Below are positions 1-5,165 of a DNA stretch of 5,184 nt, one piece after another. The stretch is from positions 1 to 5,184 of the forward strand of contig LOCH01000082.1 of NCBI GenBank assembly GCA_001516765.1, read 5' to 3'. Made by a program: the position numbers and the translations under genes. The number at the start of each line of letters is the position of its first letter. Position 1 is the first letter of the stretch. The notes under the pieces were generated by a model. That model did not search any database. It saw only the letters and a list, made by a program, of their open reading frames with translations, and was not told the origin of the DNA. The stretch comes from Vulcanisaeta sp. MG_3. GTDB lineage: Archaea; Thermoproteota; Thermoprotei; Thermoproteales; Thermocladiaceae.

Positions 1-2
1 AA

Positions 3-104
3 CAAAGCTTAAAACGGAATATGAAACAATGTCTCGGCGCGGCCGCTGGAATTCAACCTACGACCATATACATTAACGAAATCATTACCCCAAGCAATAT
101 TTAA
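3..104 (+). CDS. Possible C-terminal tail of a plus-strand gene entering from the left
   Basis: One plus-strand frame is open from base 3 to a TAA at 102-104, giving 33 codons with no start needed. The translation contains a Gly-Ala-Ala-Ala-Gly stretch (codons at 36-50), followed by a mixed segment rich in Ile and Thr. The codons resemble those of neighbouring genes (ATA, AGC, ACC). The Ala/Gly run would explain the sharp GC peak at 35-50. A second frame is also open, from base 2 to a TAA at 74-76, so the choice is not secure. I recognise no family. The stretch may equally be non-coding. Confidence 0.3.
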   Translation, partial: QSLKRNMKQCLGAAAGIQPTTIYINEIITPSNI

Positions 105-181
105 AGCTTAAGATCCACGACCACCGACTTAACAGGATGATCCATACAATCATCAATGATGAACCAAATGAGGCAAAAATG

Positions 182-190
182 CTTAATTAA
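182..190 (+). promoter_or_regulatory. TATA box of the 116-residue membrane protein gene
   Basis: The sequence CTTAATTAA is centred 28 bases before the ATG at 214. It follows an A-rich block (GGCAAAAAT, 172-180) that suits a TFB recognition element. The spacing would place the transcript start at or next to the ATG, giving a leaderless mRNA. A second AT-rich element, ATATTTAAA at 98-106, lies further upstream and would give a leader of about 85 bases, so it is the weaker candidate. Bases 105-181 hold nothing else that I can identify. Confidence 0.5.
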
Positions 191-213
191 TGCAGGCATA
201 CCCGTTGTGGTGA

Positions 214-564
214 ATGTATAGGTTGTTTACGTACATGGCGTTGGTGCGGTACGTGGAATTTGTACTAATAGTGCTCGATTTAGCTTACCTGGGGATCCTT
301 AACCCATTGAATAAGTTCTTAATCGCCATACTAATGACGGCGATAGTCTACTCACTCCTTGCCGTGTCCAGCTACTCACTAACAACAAACATACTGATAA
401 CACTACTGCTTGTGCTGGCAATAACGGGAACTGATGTGGCATTGCTCGTTCTTGTTATAATGACCCCAACAATACCATCAATTGGTCTATACACCGCCTT
501 CTTCATAAACGTTATACTAGACGTGCTAGTTATTGTGCTGAATATCGAATTAATAAGGAGATAG
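214..564 (+). CDS. Small polytopic membrane protein, function unknown
   Basis: This 116-residue protein is almost entirely hydrophobic. I count four likely membrane helices, at about residues 8-29, 34-51, 58-82 and 88-110, and the protein ends in a short basic tail (Arg-Arg). It has no catalytic or metal-binding motif and no cysteine or histidine, so an enzyme is unlikely; a small integral membrane or accessory protein fits better. The chosen ATG has a TATA box 28 bases upstream and the sequence GGTGA directly before it. An internal ATG at codon 8 (235) is an alternative that would still keep the first helix. It is the only confident plus-strand gene here and it points towards the minus-strand 122-residue gene, overlapping its end by 15 bases. 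I do not recognise the family. The length of clean hydrophobic reading frame and the promoter support a real gene. Confidence 0.65.
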   Translation: MYRLFTYMALVRYVEFVLIVLDLAYLGILNPLNKFLIAILMTAIVYSLLAVSSYSLTTNILITLLLVLAITGTDVALLVLVIMTPTIPSIGLYTAFFINVILDVLVIVLNIELIRR

Positions 565-918
565 GACAATAACACCCCTCACTGGGTAATCACCAAGCCT
601 ACCAACAACCACAGCATCAATCAGTATCTTAATGTCAGTATTACTGACAATACCGTTGTTTATCACCTTAATCGTATTTCCCTGGATCTCAACATCCACG
701 CCCTCCGTCAATGATTTCACATTGATTACCTCAAGCCTCATTAATGATGGGTATATTGGTATGGCTAGTTCACGGAACGCAGAAACCCTAACCCTCTTCC
801 TCAATAGCCTAGAGACCGTGGTAACCATCCTATAGTCATTGACTACGGCCGTAAAGATTGAAAAGCCGAATATCAATATCACTATTGATATTGCTAAATC
901 AACAACCTCAAAGGCCAT
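550..918 (-). CDS. Single-pass membrane protein, function unknown
   Basis: The 122-residue product has one strong membrane helix at residues 6-27. A basic stretch follows (Arg at 30, 37, 40, 42, 44; Lys at 41), then a region of about 75 residues with alternating hydrophobic residues that reads as mostly beta strand. The positive-inside rule would place this C-terminal domain in the cytoplasm with the N terminus outside, but this is inference. No enzyme motif is visible. The ATG overlaps the last 11 bases of the upstream HIT gene in another frame. A Shine-Dalgarno match GGTGA (925-929) sits 6 bases before it, which suggests translation coupled to the HIT gene. An in-frame TGA lies just upstream, so the start cannot move earlier. 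It is probably the last gene of the TFB-HIT transcript. Its stop overlaps the end of the convergent plus-strand gene. Family not recognised. Confidence 0.7.
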   Translation of the reverse strand: MAFEVVDLAISIVILIFGFSIFTAVVNDYRMVTTVSRLLRKRVRVSAFRELAIPIYPSLMRLEVINVKSLTEGVDVEIQGNTIKVINNGIVSNTDIKILIDAVVVGRLGDYPVRGVIVLSPY

Positions 919-1333
919 ACCTCCTCACCGCATTCCTAATCCTACTAACAGACTCCGTAACGGTTTCAGGCACAACTTTAACATTGTAAAATAACGTCAT
1001 GAAACTCACATCACCATTCCACCGAGGTACGACCTGTATGTAAACATGGGGCTTTAATGATATGCCCACATTGAATCCATGTGGATTGTAAATTTCCTGT
1101 AAGATCGCGACTAATTTCTTTGTTAAATCCATGAGTTCTATTAGGAGAGATTGGTCAATCTCGTTAATTGATACGTGCTGAACTGGTGCGATTATTAGGT
1201 GTCCGTTATTGAATGGGCGAGGGTTATGAACTACTACGAATTTTTCATTCCTAATTATTGTCAATTCCTCATTATTCAACATATCGCATATTTCACACGC
1301 CATTGAGAAATCACAGTAAGTAAATGAATCCAC
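908..1333 (-). CDS. HIT-family protein, probably catalytically inactive
   Basis: The 141-residue protein has the histidine-triad fold layout of Hint/Fhit/Ap4A-phosphorylase-like proteins. It has a Cys-x2-Cys near the start (C13, C16), the strand and turn ending in Gly-His (G44-H45) with H53 after it, and near the C terminus the family block Val-Pro-Arg-Trp-Asn-Gly-Asp (102-108) followed by Phe-Met and Val-Pro-Glu-Thr. The expected His-x-His-x-His motif reads H96-V-Y98-I-Q100: the middle histidine, which is the nucleophile in Fhit, is Tyr, and the third is Gln. The Gly-rich phosphate loop normally just before the motif is shortened to about four residues. I infer a pseudoenzyme, perhaps still binding zinc through C13, C16, H53 and H96. 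The GTG at 1333 lies 16 bases after the TFB stop. The ATG at 1303 (codon 11) is an attractive alternative start: it gives Met-Ala-Cys, as in many HIT proteins, and has GTGAT upstream. Confidence 0.85.
   Translation of the reverse strand: MDSFTYCDFSMACEICDMLNNEELTIIRNEKFVVVHNPRPFNNGHLIIAPVQHVSINEIDQSLLIELMDLTKKLVAILQEIYNPHGFNVGISLKPHVYIQVVPRWNGDVSFMTLFYNVKVVPETVTESVSRIRNAVRRYGL
925..929 (-). promoter_or_regulatory. Shine-Dalgarno site for the 122-residue membrane protein gene
   Basis: Read on the minus strand, GGTGA is followed by GGAGGT and then the ATG at 918. GGTGA leaves a 6-base spacer, which suits archaeal initiation, whereas the GGAGGT abutting the ATG is too close. The site lies inside the HIT coding region, in codons that specify Val-Arg-Arg. 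Confidence 0.5.
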
Positions 1334-1338
1334 CTGAG

Positions 1339-1344
1339 TTTAAA
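1339..1344 (-). promoter_or_regulatory. Possible TATA element in the TFB-HIT gap
   Basis: On the minus strand TTTAAA lies between the TFB stop (1350-1352) and the GTG at 1333. It is too close to serve that GTG, but would start transcription near 1316, about 13 bases before the ATG at 1303. If functional, it would favour the shorter HIT protein. It could also be chance AT-richness within an operon. Confidence 0.25.
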
Positions 1345-1349
1345 GGTTT

Positions 1350-1556
1350 TCACTTTATTGGTATTTTGATGTTCAATTCCCTAGCCAACTCCTTATACCT
1401 ATTCCTAACGGTGACCTCGGTAACCTGGGCAGCCATCGCAACCTCCTTCTGCGTCCTAACCTCACCCCTCAATAAGGACGCTATGTAAACAGCAGCAGCT
1501 GCCAGACCTGCCGGGTCCTTACCGGCGGTTAAACCCCTCCTCTTTGCCTGCTCCAA
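1350..1556 (-). CDS. tfb: Transcription initiation factor B, C-terminal part (frameshifted from 1589-2359)
   Basis: This frame encodes the bulk of the second cyclin repeat of archaeal TFB. It includes the block [11 protein letters not shown], an Ala-rich helix, and the final helix-turn-helix (Thr-Gln-Lys-Glu-Val ... [10 protein letters not shown]) that reads the BRE in promoter DNA. The protein ends in Lys-Ile-Pro-Ile-Lys, a natural TFB C terminus. The listed start is a TTG at 1554-1556, but the same frame carries recognisable TFB sequence back to the CTA codon at 1590-1592 (Leu-Ser-Gly-Glu-Ile-Leu-Arg-Glu), exactly where the upstream part ends. I therefore read it as the rest of one gene of about 336 residues, not as a separate gene. 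Independent initiation is conceivable: AGGGAGG lies at about 1569-1575, 12 bases before the TTG. Nothing else in the fragment looks degraded. Confidence 0.75.
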   Translation of the reverse strand: MEQAKRRGLTAGKDPAGLAAAAVYIASLLRGEVRTQKEVAMAAQVTEVTVRNRYKELARELNIKIPIK

Positions 1557-1588
1557 TATGTTGAGTGCCTCCCTAAGGATTTCACCGC

Positions 1589-2359
1589 TTAGTTTAGTTG
1601 CTCAACAATCCTGGGGACATAGAGCTTAGGATCACTAAGCGGCAACTTAACACCCAACTCCCTAGCAATCAACCTGAAGCACCTGGCAACCTCCTTCCTA
1701 CTGGCCCTTGTGTATTGACTAATCTCGTCAAGGCTCCTGGGCATCCCAATCTTCCTACAGGCCATGTGGAGGCATGCGGCTACTATGGCCTCAACACTCC
1801 TACCCCTAACCAAGCCCTTTGTTAGCACTTGCTCATAAATACCCATGGCTTCATCAACGCAGGCCTTGGGTATGCCTAATTGTGAGGAGATCCTGCTTAG
1901 TTCATTCATTGCCTGTATTACGTTGCGTTCATAGCTAGTCTGAACCCTAACCCTCTGTTGCCACTTCCTATACTTCAAAATCTCAAGCTTCCTCTTGATA
2001 TCAAGCTCCTTACCACTCGCATCCTTGGTCGCCCAATCAATCGTTGTAGTCAATGCCTCGCTGGTGAGCCTATTGAGTGGACCACCAGCTCTAGCCCTAC
2101 TCTCCTTCTCCTCGGCCGTGAATGCCCTCCACTCAGGTCTTTGATCAATAACCCGCTCAAGCACAACTGAACCACACTTAGCGCATATTACTTGTCCATT
2201 TTCGTAATCGAATATGAAGGTTGTCGATTCACAGTATGGGCATACAAGCTTCTCCTCACCTTCAGACTTAAATTCAACTATCTTACCTGATACCTTTAAC
2301 CTATTCAATATATTAGATCCACTCTGTTGATCCCTCCTTTCCTGTTCGGAGTTAGACAT
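1589..2359 (-). CDS. tfb: Transcription initiation factor B (TFIIB homologue), N-terminal part
   Basis: TFB binds TBP and the BRE at promoters and recruits RNA polymerase. This 256-residue frame has an N-terminal zinc ribbon with ligands C40, C43, C59 and C62, the B-reader segment Arg-Pro-Glu-Trp-Arg-Ala-Phe (74-80), a basic linker with Ala-Gly-Gly-Pro-Leu (91-95), and a complete first cyclin repeat (about 145-235) including Lys-Gly-Leu-Val-Arg-Gly-Arg-Ser (181-188). It enters the second repeat (Asp-Pro-Lys-Leu-Tyr-Val-Pro-Arg) and stops at residue 256. As written it would lack most of repeat two and the BRE-reading helix-turn-helix, which continue in another frame at 1350-1592. About 39 residues precede the first zinc cysteine, a somewhat long N-terminal extension. 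The ATG at 2359 is the only Met before the zinc ribbon. A TATA box lies at 2400-2407. HIT and a membrane protein gene follow. Confidence 0.92.
   Translation of the reverse strand: MSNSEQERRDQQSGSNILNRLKVSGKIVEFKSEGEEKLVCPYCESTTFIFDYENGQVICAKCGSVVLERVIDQRPEWRAFTAEEKESRARAGGPLNRLTSEALTTTIDWATKDASGKELDIKRKLEILKYRKWQQRVRVQTSYERNVIQAMNELSRISSQLGIPKACVDEAMGIYEQVLTKGLVRGRSVEAIVAACLHMACRKIGMPRSLDEISQYTRASRKEVARCFRLIARELGVKLPLSDPKLYVPRIVEQLN
1592..1601 (-). other. Frameshift site inside the TFB gene
   Basis: The upstream frame ends at TAA (1589-1591). The frame of the second half is closed by a TGA at 1602-1604. The change must therefore occur within ten bases, 1592-1601, reading GCAACTAAAC on the minus strand. 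Restoring one base (for example a second C after AAC) gives Asn-Leu-Ser-Gly-Glu with no residue gained or lost. A minus-one slip of the Asn tRNA from AAC to AAA before the TAA gives the same protein. CTAAG (1588-1592) could pair with CTTAG (1573-1577) in a weak five-pair hairpin just at the site. Confidence 0.8.
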
Positions 2360-2399
2360 AAATATCCCCTATTAAAGCTTTTCGCATAGCCCTTAATTA

Positions 2400-2407
2400 C
2401 TTATAAA
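2400..2407 (-). promoter_or_regulatory. TATA box and BRE of the TFB gene
   Basis: Minus-strand TTTATAAG is preceded by the purine-rich block GAGAAAGG, a good BRE, and is centred about 45 bases before the ATG. It predicts a start near 2378 and a leader of about 19 bases, which includes AGGGG six bases before the ATG. A nearer AT block (AAGCTTTAATA, about 2370-2380) is too close to the ATG to act as its TATA box. The 70-base gap 2360-2429 holds nothing else evident. Confidence 0.55.
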
Positions 2408-2429
2408 CCTTTCTCTCCGTAGAACACGA

Positions 2430-3413
2430 TTAATGGCTTTCACGAAGCAATCTCCTAAGCTTCGCCAAGAGCCCATAAATCTGCAACTCACCACTTGAAC
2501 CCCTCAGTAGCCTATAGTGATGCTCGGCGACCATATACACGGCCTTAGGTTTCAATTCCTCAGGTATTTTCAACTGCGATGTGGAGGATGTAACCTCCCT
2601 ATGAATAATCTTTACAATATCAAGCGGGTCGGCGCCCTCATCACTAATCAAAGACCTTACTTCCTTAATAGCTTTACTAAAATCACCAATAATTGCCTCA
2701 GTGATCAAGGCTCTAACCCTCAACGGACTAACCTTGCCCAAAGCCCTATACACAGCTTCCTCATTCACGACACCGCCAAGGCTCGCCGCCGCCTGTAGCG
2801 TATTTATTGCCTTTCTCATGTCCCCCTGGCTTATCTCCCAAATCGCCTCCAGCGCATCCTCACCAATTTTTACGCCTTCCTTTGAGGCAATCTCCCTCAA
2901 CCTATTAATAACGGCGTCCTTAGGTAGAGGAGAGAACCTAAATAGTGAGCACCTCGATTGTATAGGCTCTATGATGCCAGATAGGTAGTTGGCTAGGAGT
3001 ATGAACCTGACAGAGGTCGTGTACATCTCCATGATTCTCCTAAGGGCTTGCTGCGCATCTGGGGTCATGTTGTCTGCCTCGTCAAGTATCACAAGCTTGA
3101 AGGGCGCCTTAACAGTGGGTAACGTCTTTGCGAACTCCTTCACCTTCTCCCTAATCATCGCTATGCCCCTCTCGTCGCTTGCGTTGAGCTCGAGGACATT
3201 CTCACGCCAGGAGTCGCCGTAGAGTTCGTGGGCGATGGCAAGGGCCATGGTAGTCTTACCAGTACCAGGGGGTCCGAAGAATATGAGGTGTGGTAAGTCA
3301 CTGAGGGCTAGGAGCTCCTTTATCCTGGTTTTTACGTGATCCTGGTCAATAATGTCATCAATCCTAGACGGCCTATACTTCTCAACCCAAAGCACCTCCT
3401 CAGAAGATGACAT
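2430..3413 (-). CDS. rfcS: Replication factor C small subunit (clamp loader ATPase)
   Basis: RfcS forms, with RfcL, the archaeal clamp loader that opens PCNA and places it on primed DNA. The 327-residue protein has the family's usual length and motif order: the N-terminal Trp-Val-Glu-Lys-Tyr-Arg-Pro box (9-15), Walker A Gly-Pro-Pro-Gly-Thr-Gly-Lys-Thr (47-54), the Glu-Leu-Asn-Ala-Ser-Asp-Glu-Arg-Gly box (75-83), Walker B with Asp-Glu-Ala-Asp (111-114), sensor 1 Asn142, the Ser-Arg-Cys motif (153-155) with the arginine finger R154, and a sensor 2 region Gly-Asp-Met-Arg-Lys-Ala-Ile, followed by the helical collar domain. All catalytic residues are present and there is no intein. Around sensor 1 it reads Leu-Leu-Ala-Asn-Tyr-Leu-Ser-Gly, slightly off the usual Ser-Cys-Asn-Tyr-Ser-Ser-Lys. 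The ATG lies 27 bases from a strong TATA box, so the transcript is probably leaderless. Crenarchaea can have more than one small subunit; I cannot tell which this is. Confidence 0.97.
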   Translation of the reverse strand: MSSSEEVLWVEKYRPSRIDDIIDQDHVKTRIKELLALSDLPHLIFFGPPGTGKTTMALAIAHELYGDSWRENVLELNASDERGIAMIREKVKEFAKTLPTVKAPFKLVILDEADNMTPDAQQALRRIMEMYTTSVRFILLANYLSGIIEPIQSRCSLFRFSPLPKDAVINRLREIASKEGVKIGEDALEAIWEISQGDMRKAINTLQAAASLGGVVNEEAVYRALGKVSPLRVRALITEAIIGDFSKAIKEVRSLISDEGADPLDIVKIIHREVTSSTSQLKIPEELKPKAVYMVAEHHYRLLRGSSGELQIYGLLAKLRRLLRESH

Positions 3414-3436
3414 TATGGGAATGTATTATTAAGAGC

Positions 3437-3445
3437 CTTTAAATA
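3437..3445 (-). promoter_or_regulatory. TATA box of rfcS, overlapping the stop codon of the upstream gene
   Basis: On the minus strand TTATTTAAA spans the last Phe-Ile codons and the TAA stop (3439-3441) of the 157-residue gene. It is centred about 27 bases before the rfcS ATG, the expected spacing for transcription starting at the ATG. GGAAT directly upstream is a plausible BRE. Confidence 0.65.
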
Positions 3446-3912
3446 AATTCCTTCGAGGCTTCTGAGACAACGTATTTATTATCCCTGAGTAATACGTAAC
3501 CCAACCTATTGAGTATGAGTAATAATTCATATTCTCTATCGCTCAATTTATCAATTTCATTAATTGATATTGGTAACTTACCCAGTAGGTTCTTAATAAC
3601 CTCTTTCGTGGTGACCACTTCTCTATTCGCTGACTCATCCCTAAGAAGAACAACCTTACCATTGTCAATCAGCCGCTTAAGGAGTCTCTTAGCCATTACA
3701 TCCCTAGTATCCAGGAATAAGTTATCACTTATTGCCTTAATCAAACCCCTGCCTCCCTGCGGTGATTCGTGATAAGCCACAGCCTTACTACGACCCTGAC
3801 TACGCAATTCCCCGATTTCCTCCTTAATTAGGTCCAGTTCGCCCTCTATCGATTCTAATCTCTCAAGAACCTCCTTAAGGAGCCTTATGCACTCGTTGTA
3901 CTGTGAACTCAT
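3439..3912 (-). CDS. Unrecognised protein with N-terminal coiled coil
   Basis: I do not recognise this 157-residue protein. Residues 8-38 form an acidic heptad-like helix (repeated Leu/Ile spaced by Glu and Lys), suggesting a coiled coil and oligomerisation. A Gly/Ser/Gln-rich linker follows (about 38-56), then a C-terminal half with two compact alternating segments: 72-112 (helix, then Lys-Val-Val-Leu-Leu-Arg-Asp) and 122-150 (Asp-Arg-Glu-Tyr-Glu-Leu-Leu helix, then Gly-Tyr-Val-Leu-Leu-Arg-Asp ... Lys-Tyr-Val-Val). These look like helix plus beta-hairpin units, so a winged-helix fold is possible. There is one cysteine (C8), no metal site, no membrane helix and no signal peptide. It sits between the DRG-like GTPase and rfcS. 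The ATG has a TATA box about 30 bases upstream. A role in nucleic-acid binding is only a guess from fold and context. Confidence 0.75.
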   Translation of the reverse strand: MSSQYNECIRLLKEVLERLESIEGELDLIKEEIGELRSQGRSKAVAYHESPQGGRGLIKAISDNLFLDTRDVMAKRLLKRLIDNGKVVLLRDESANREVVTTKEVIKNLLGKLPISINEIDKLSDREYELLLILNRLGYVLLRDNKYVVSEASKEFI

Positions 3913-3937
3913 TATTGATTAATTACTATGAAATTGG

Positions 3938-3945
3938 TTAATAAG
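3938..3945 (-). promoter_or_regulatory. TATA box of the 157-residue coiled-coil gene
   Basis: Minus-strand CTTATTAA is centred about 30 bases before the ATG at 3912. It lies in the 40-base gap after the GTPase stop (3953-3955), with ACAAC just upstream as a weak BRE. The spacing predicts a leaderless or nearly leaderless transcript. Confidence 0.5.
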
Positions 3946-3952
3946 GTTGTGG

Positions 3953-5131
3953 CTACAGTGATGAGTGAATCTCAACAATATCCCCATCATTAAGGATGTA
4001 ATTGATACCAACCCTCTTAACACCCGCTGGAAAACTATCAATTCTCCAAACCCTTGCGTACCTAAAGCCCTCGTAAAACCTACTGTGTATTCGCTTTGCA
4101 AGATCACCAACAGTAGAGCCTCTCTTTAAAACGAAGGGCTTTGATGAGTAGGTGTCGGAATCGGGCTCCTTCGTATAAACCCTTATTAGATCCATAACCT
4201 TAAGTAATGATTCACCAAGGGTCTTGGAATCTATTTTACAGTTCTTTAGGGATGCCGTTAAGGTGATGATCTCATTACCTAACTTACCAACAATAGCCCT
4301 TACATAATCATTGTCTGCTAGGTCGACCTTATTAACAATAACTATGGATGGTTTATAAACCGTCTCCTTAAATATGGATTCCTCAACATCGTCTATCGAT
4401 GCCTCCCCGTTTATCGTCACCAACGCATTGTTGATACCGTAACTAACAAGTAGCTTCTTCACGTCCTCGGCAGTACCATTAACGAGCTTACCAATTACCT
4501 GAATACCACCCCCAGGCCTCCTCTCTATGGTTACGAAACCCCTCGGCTTAATTATGTAAATGCCATTCTCCCTAAGTAGATTCTTTATAGCCTCATATTG
4601 AACCTCCACATCCCTACTTGCATCAAGGATAAGAATTACACTATCGGAGTTCCTAATCATTGATAAGGTTAGTGAGTTCTGGTCCGAGTCGGGGTTCTCC
4701 ACATTTAATGATGGCAACTTTATTAATTGAAAGTATACATTGTCGTGAATAAACATGCCCGGTACCGGCTCAATTGATGAGTAGGGTATGTCGTCAGGCT
4801 CGATCTTAGCATTCGTAAGGCACCTCAACAGGCTTGACTTGCCGGAGGACGGTGGGCCAATAACAACCACCTGCGCATCACCACCCTTCTCGACATAGAA
4901 GCTAGCTCCACCGCCAGACCTGAGCGATCTCTCCTTAACCCTCCTCTCCTCAATCTCCCTACGTAGTTGCGCCATCCTCCTCCTAGCCCAGTGAACCAGG
5001 TTCTCGGTTCCCTTATGCTTAGGCACGGCACTCAGGAACTCCTCTAGGGCTCTCAGTTTCTCCTCAGGTGTTTTAGCCTCCATTACCTTGAGCCACTTAG
5101 CCTTAGCCTCTGGCGGTAAGTTAGCCGGCAT
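3953..5131 (-). CDS. DRG/Obg-type GTP-binding protein with TGS domain
   Basis: The 392-residue protein follows the archaeal DRG plan: a helical N terminus (1-65) with the family phrase Lys-Thr-Pro-Glu-Glu-Lys (20-25) and Val-Pro-Lys-His-Lys-Gly-Thr-Glu (36-43), a G domain (about 86-320) carrying the DRG-specific insertion (about 208-255), and a C-terminal TGS domain (about 325-391). G1 is intact (Gly-Pro-Pro-Ser-Ser-Gly-Lys-Ser, 92-99) and so is G4 (Asn-Lys-Val-Asp, 267-270); G5 reads Ala-Ser-Leu-Lys (293-296). Switch I has Ser118-Ser119 where DRGs have Thr-Thr. G3, normally Asp-Leu-Pro-Gly, is Lys138-Leu-Pro-Ser141, losing the Mg-coordinating Asp and the switch Gly. DRG proteins associate with ribosomes and translation factors; here guanine binding is likely kept while hydrolysis is doubtful. 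The ATG follows a TATA element about 30 bases away. It heads the informational cluster. Confidence 0.93.
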   Translation of the reverse strand: MPANLPPEAKAKWLKVMEAKTPEEKLRALEEFLSAVPKHKGTENLVHWARRRMAQLRREIEERRVKERSLRSGGGASFYVEKGGDAQVVVIGPPSSGKSSLLRCLTNAKIEPDDIPYSSIEPVPGMFIHDNVYFQLIKLPSLNVENPDSDQNSLTLSMIRNSDSVILILDASRDVEVQYEAIKNLLRENGIYIIKPRGFVTIERRPGGGIQVIGKLVNGTAEDVKKLLVSYGINNALVTINGEASIDDVEESIFKETVYKPSIVIVNKVDLADNDYVRAIVGKLGNEIITLTASLKNCKIDSKTLGESLLKVMDLIRVYTKEPDSDTYSSKPFVLKRGSTVGDLAKRIHSRFYEGFRYARVWRIDSFPAGVKRVGINYILNDGDIVEIHSSL

Positions 5132-5157
5132 TACTATACTACATAAAAAGAACCATC

Positions 5158-5165
5158 TATTTAAG
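5158..5165 (-). promoter_or_regulatory. TATA box of the GTPase gene
   Basis: Minus-strand CTTAAATA is centred about 30 bases before the ATG at 5131 and predicts a leader of only a few bases. The AT-rich upstream block (5166-5172) is a mediocre BRE. Bases 5173-5184 are too short to interpret. Confidence 0.5.

Noticed and set aside
31..60. Possible tRNA 3' half in the GC-rich stretch, on either strand
   Set aside because: There is no proper T-loop (GTTCRANNC) with paired stem and no acceptor partner.
156..162. ATGATGA resembling a C box of a C/D guide RNA
   Set aside because: No CTGA D or D' box follows at a suitable distance, so the guide RNA architecture is absent.
101..199. Minus-strand open frame of 32 codons starting at an ATG at 199
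   Set aside because: It is short, has no ribosome site or plausible promoter, and no recognisable protein character; chance is the simpler explanation.
1589..1601. Archaeal intron as the cause of the TFB split
   Set aside because: The two halves join with only one base missing, so there is no intervening sequence and no room for a bulge-helix-bulge motif.
1598..1825. Plus-strand open frame of 75 codons, opposite the TFB gene
   Set aside because: It lies antisense to strongly conserved TFB sequence and its Pro/Asn-rich translation looks like a shadow.
2517..3222. Three plus-strand open frames opposite rfcS
   Set aside because: rfcS is unmistakable on the other strand; these are shadows with no promoters.
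3919..4110. Minus-strand 63-codon frame overlapping the GTPase 3' end
   Set aside because: It overlaps the conserved TGS domain in another frame and has no independent evidence.
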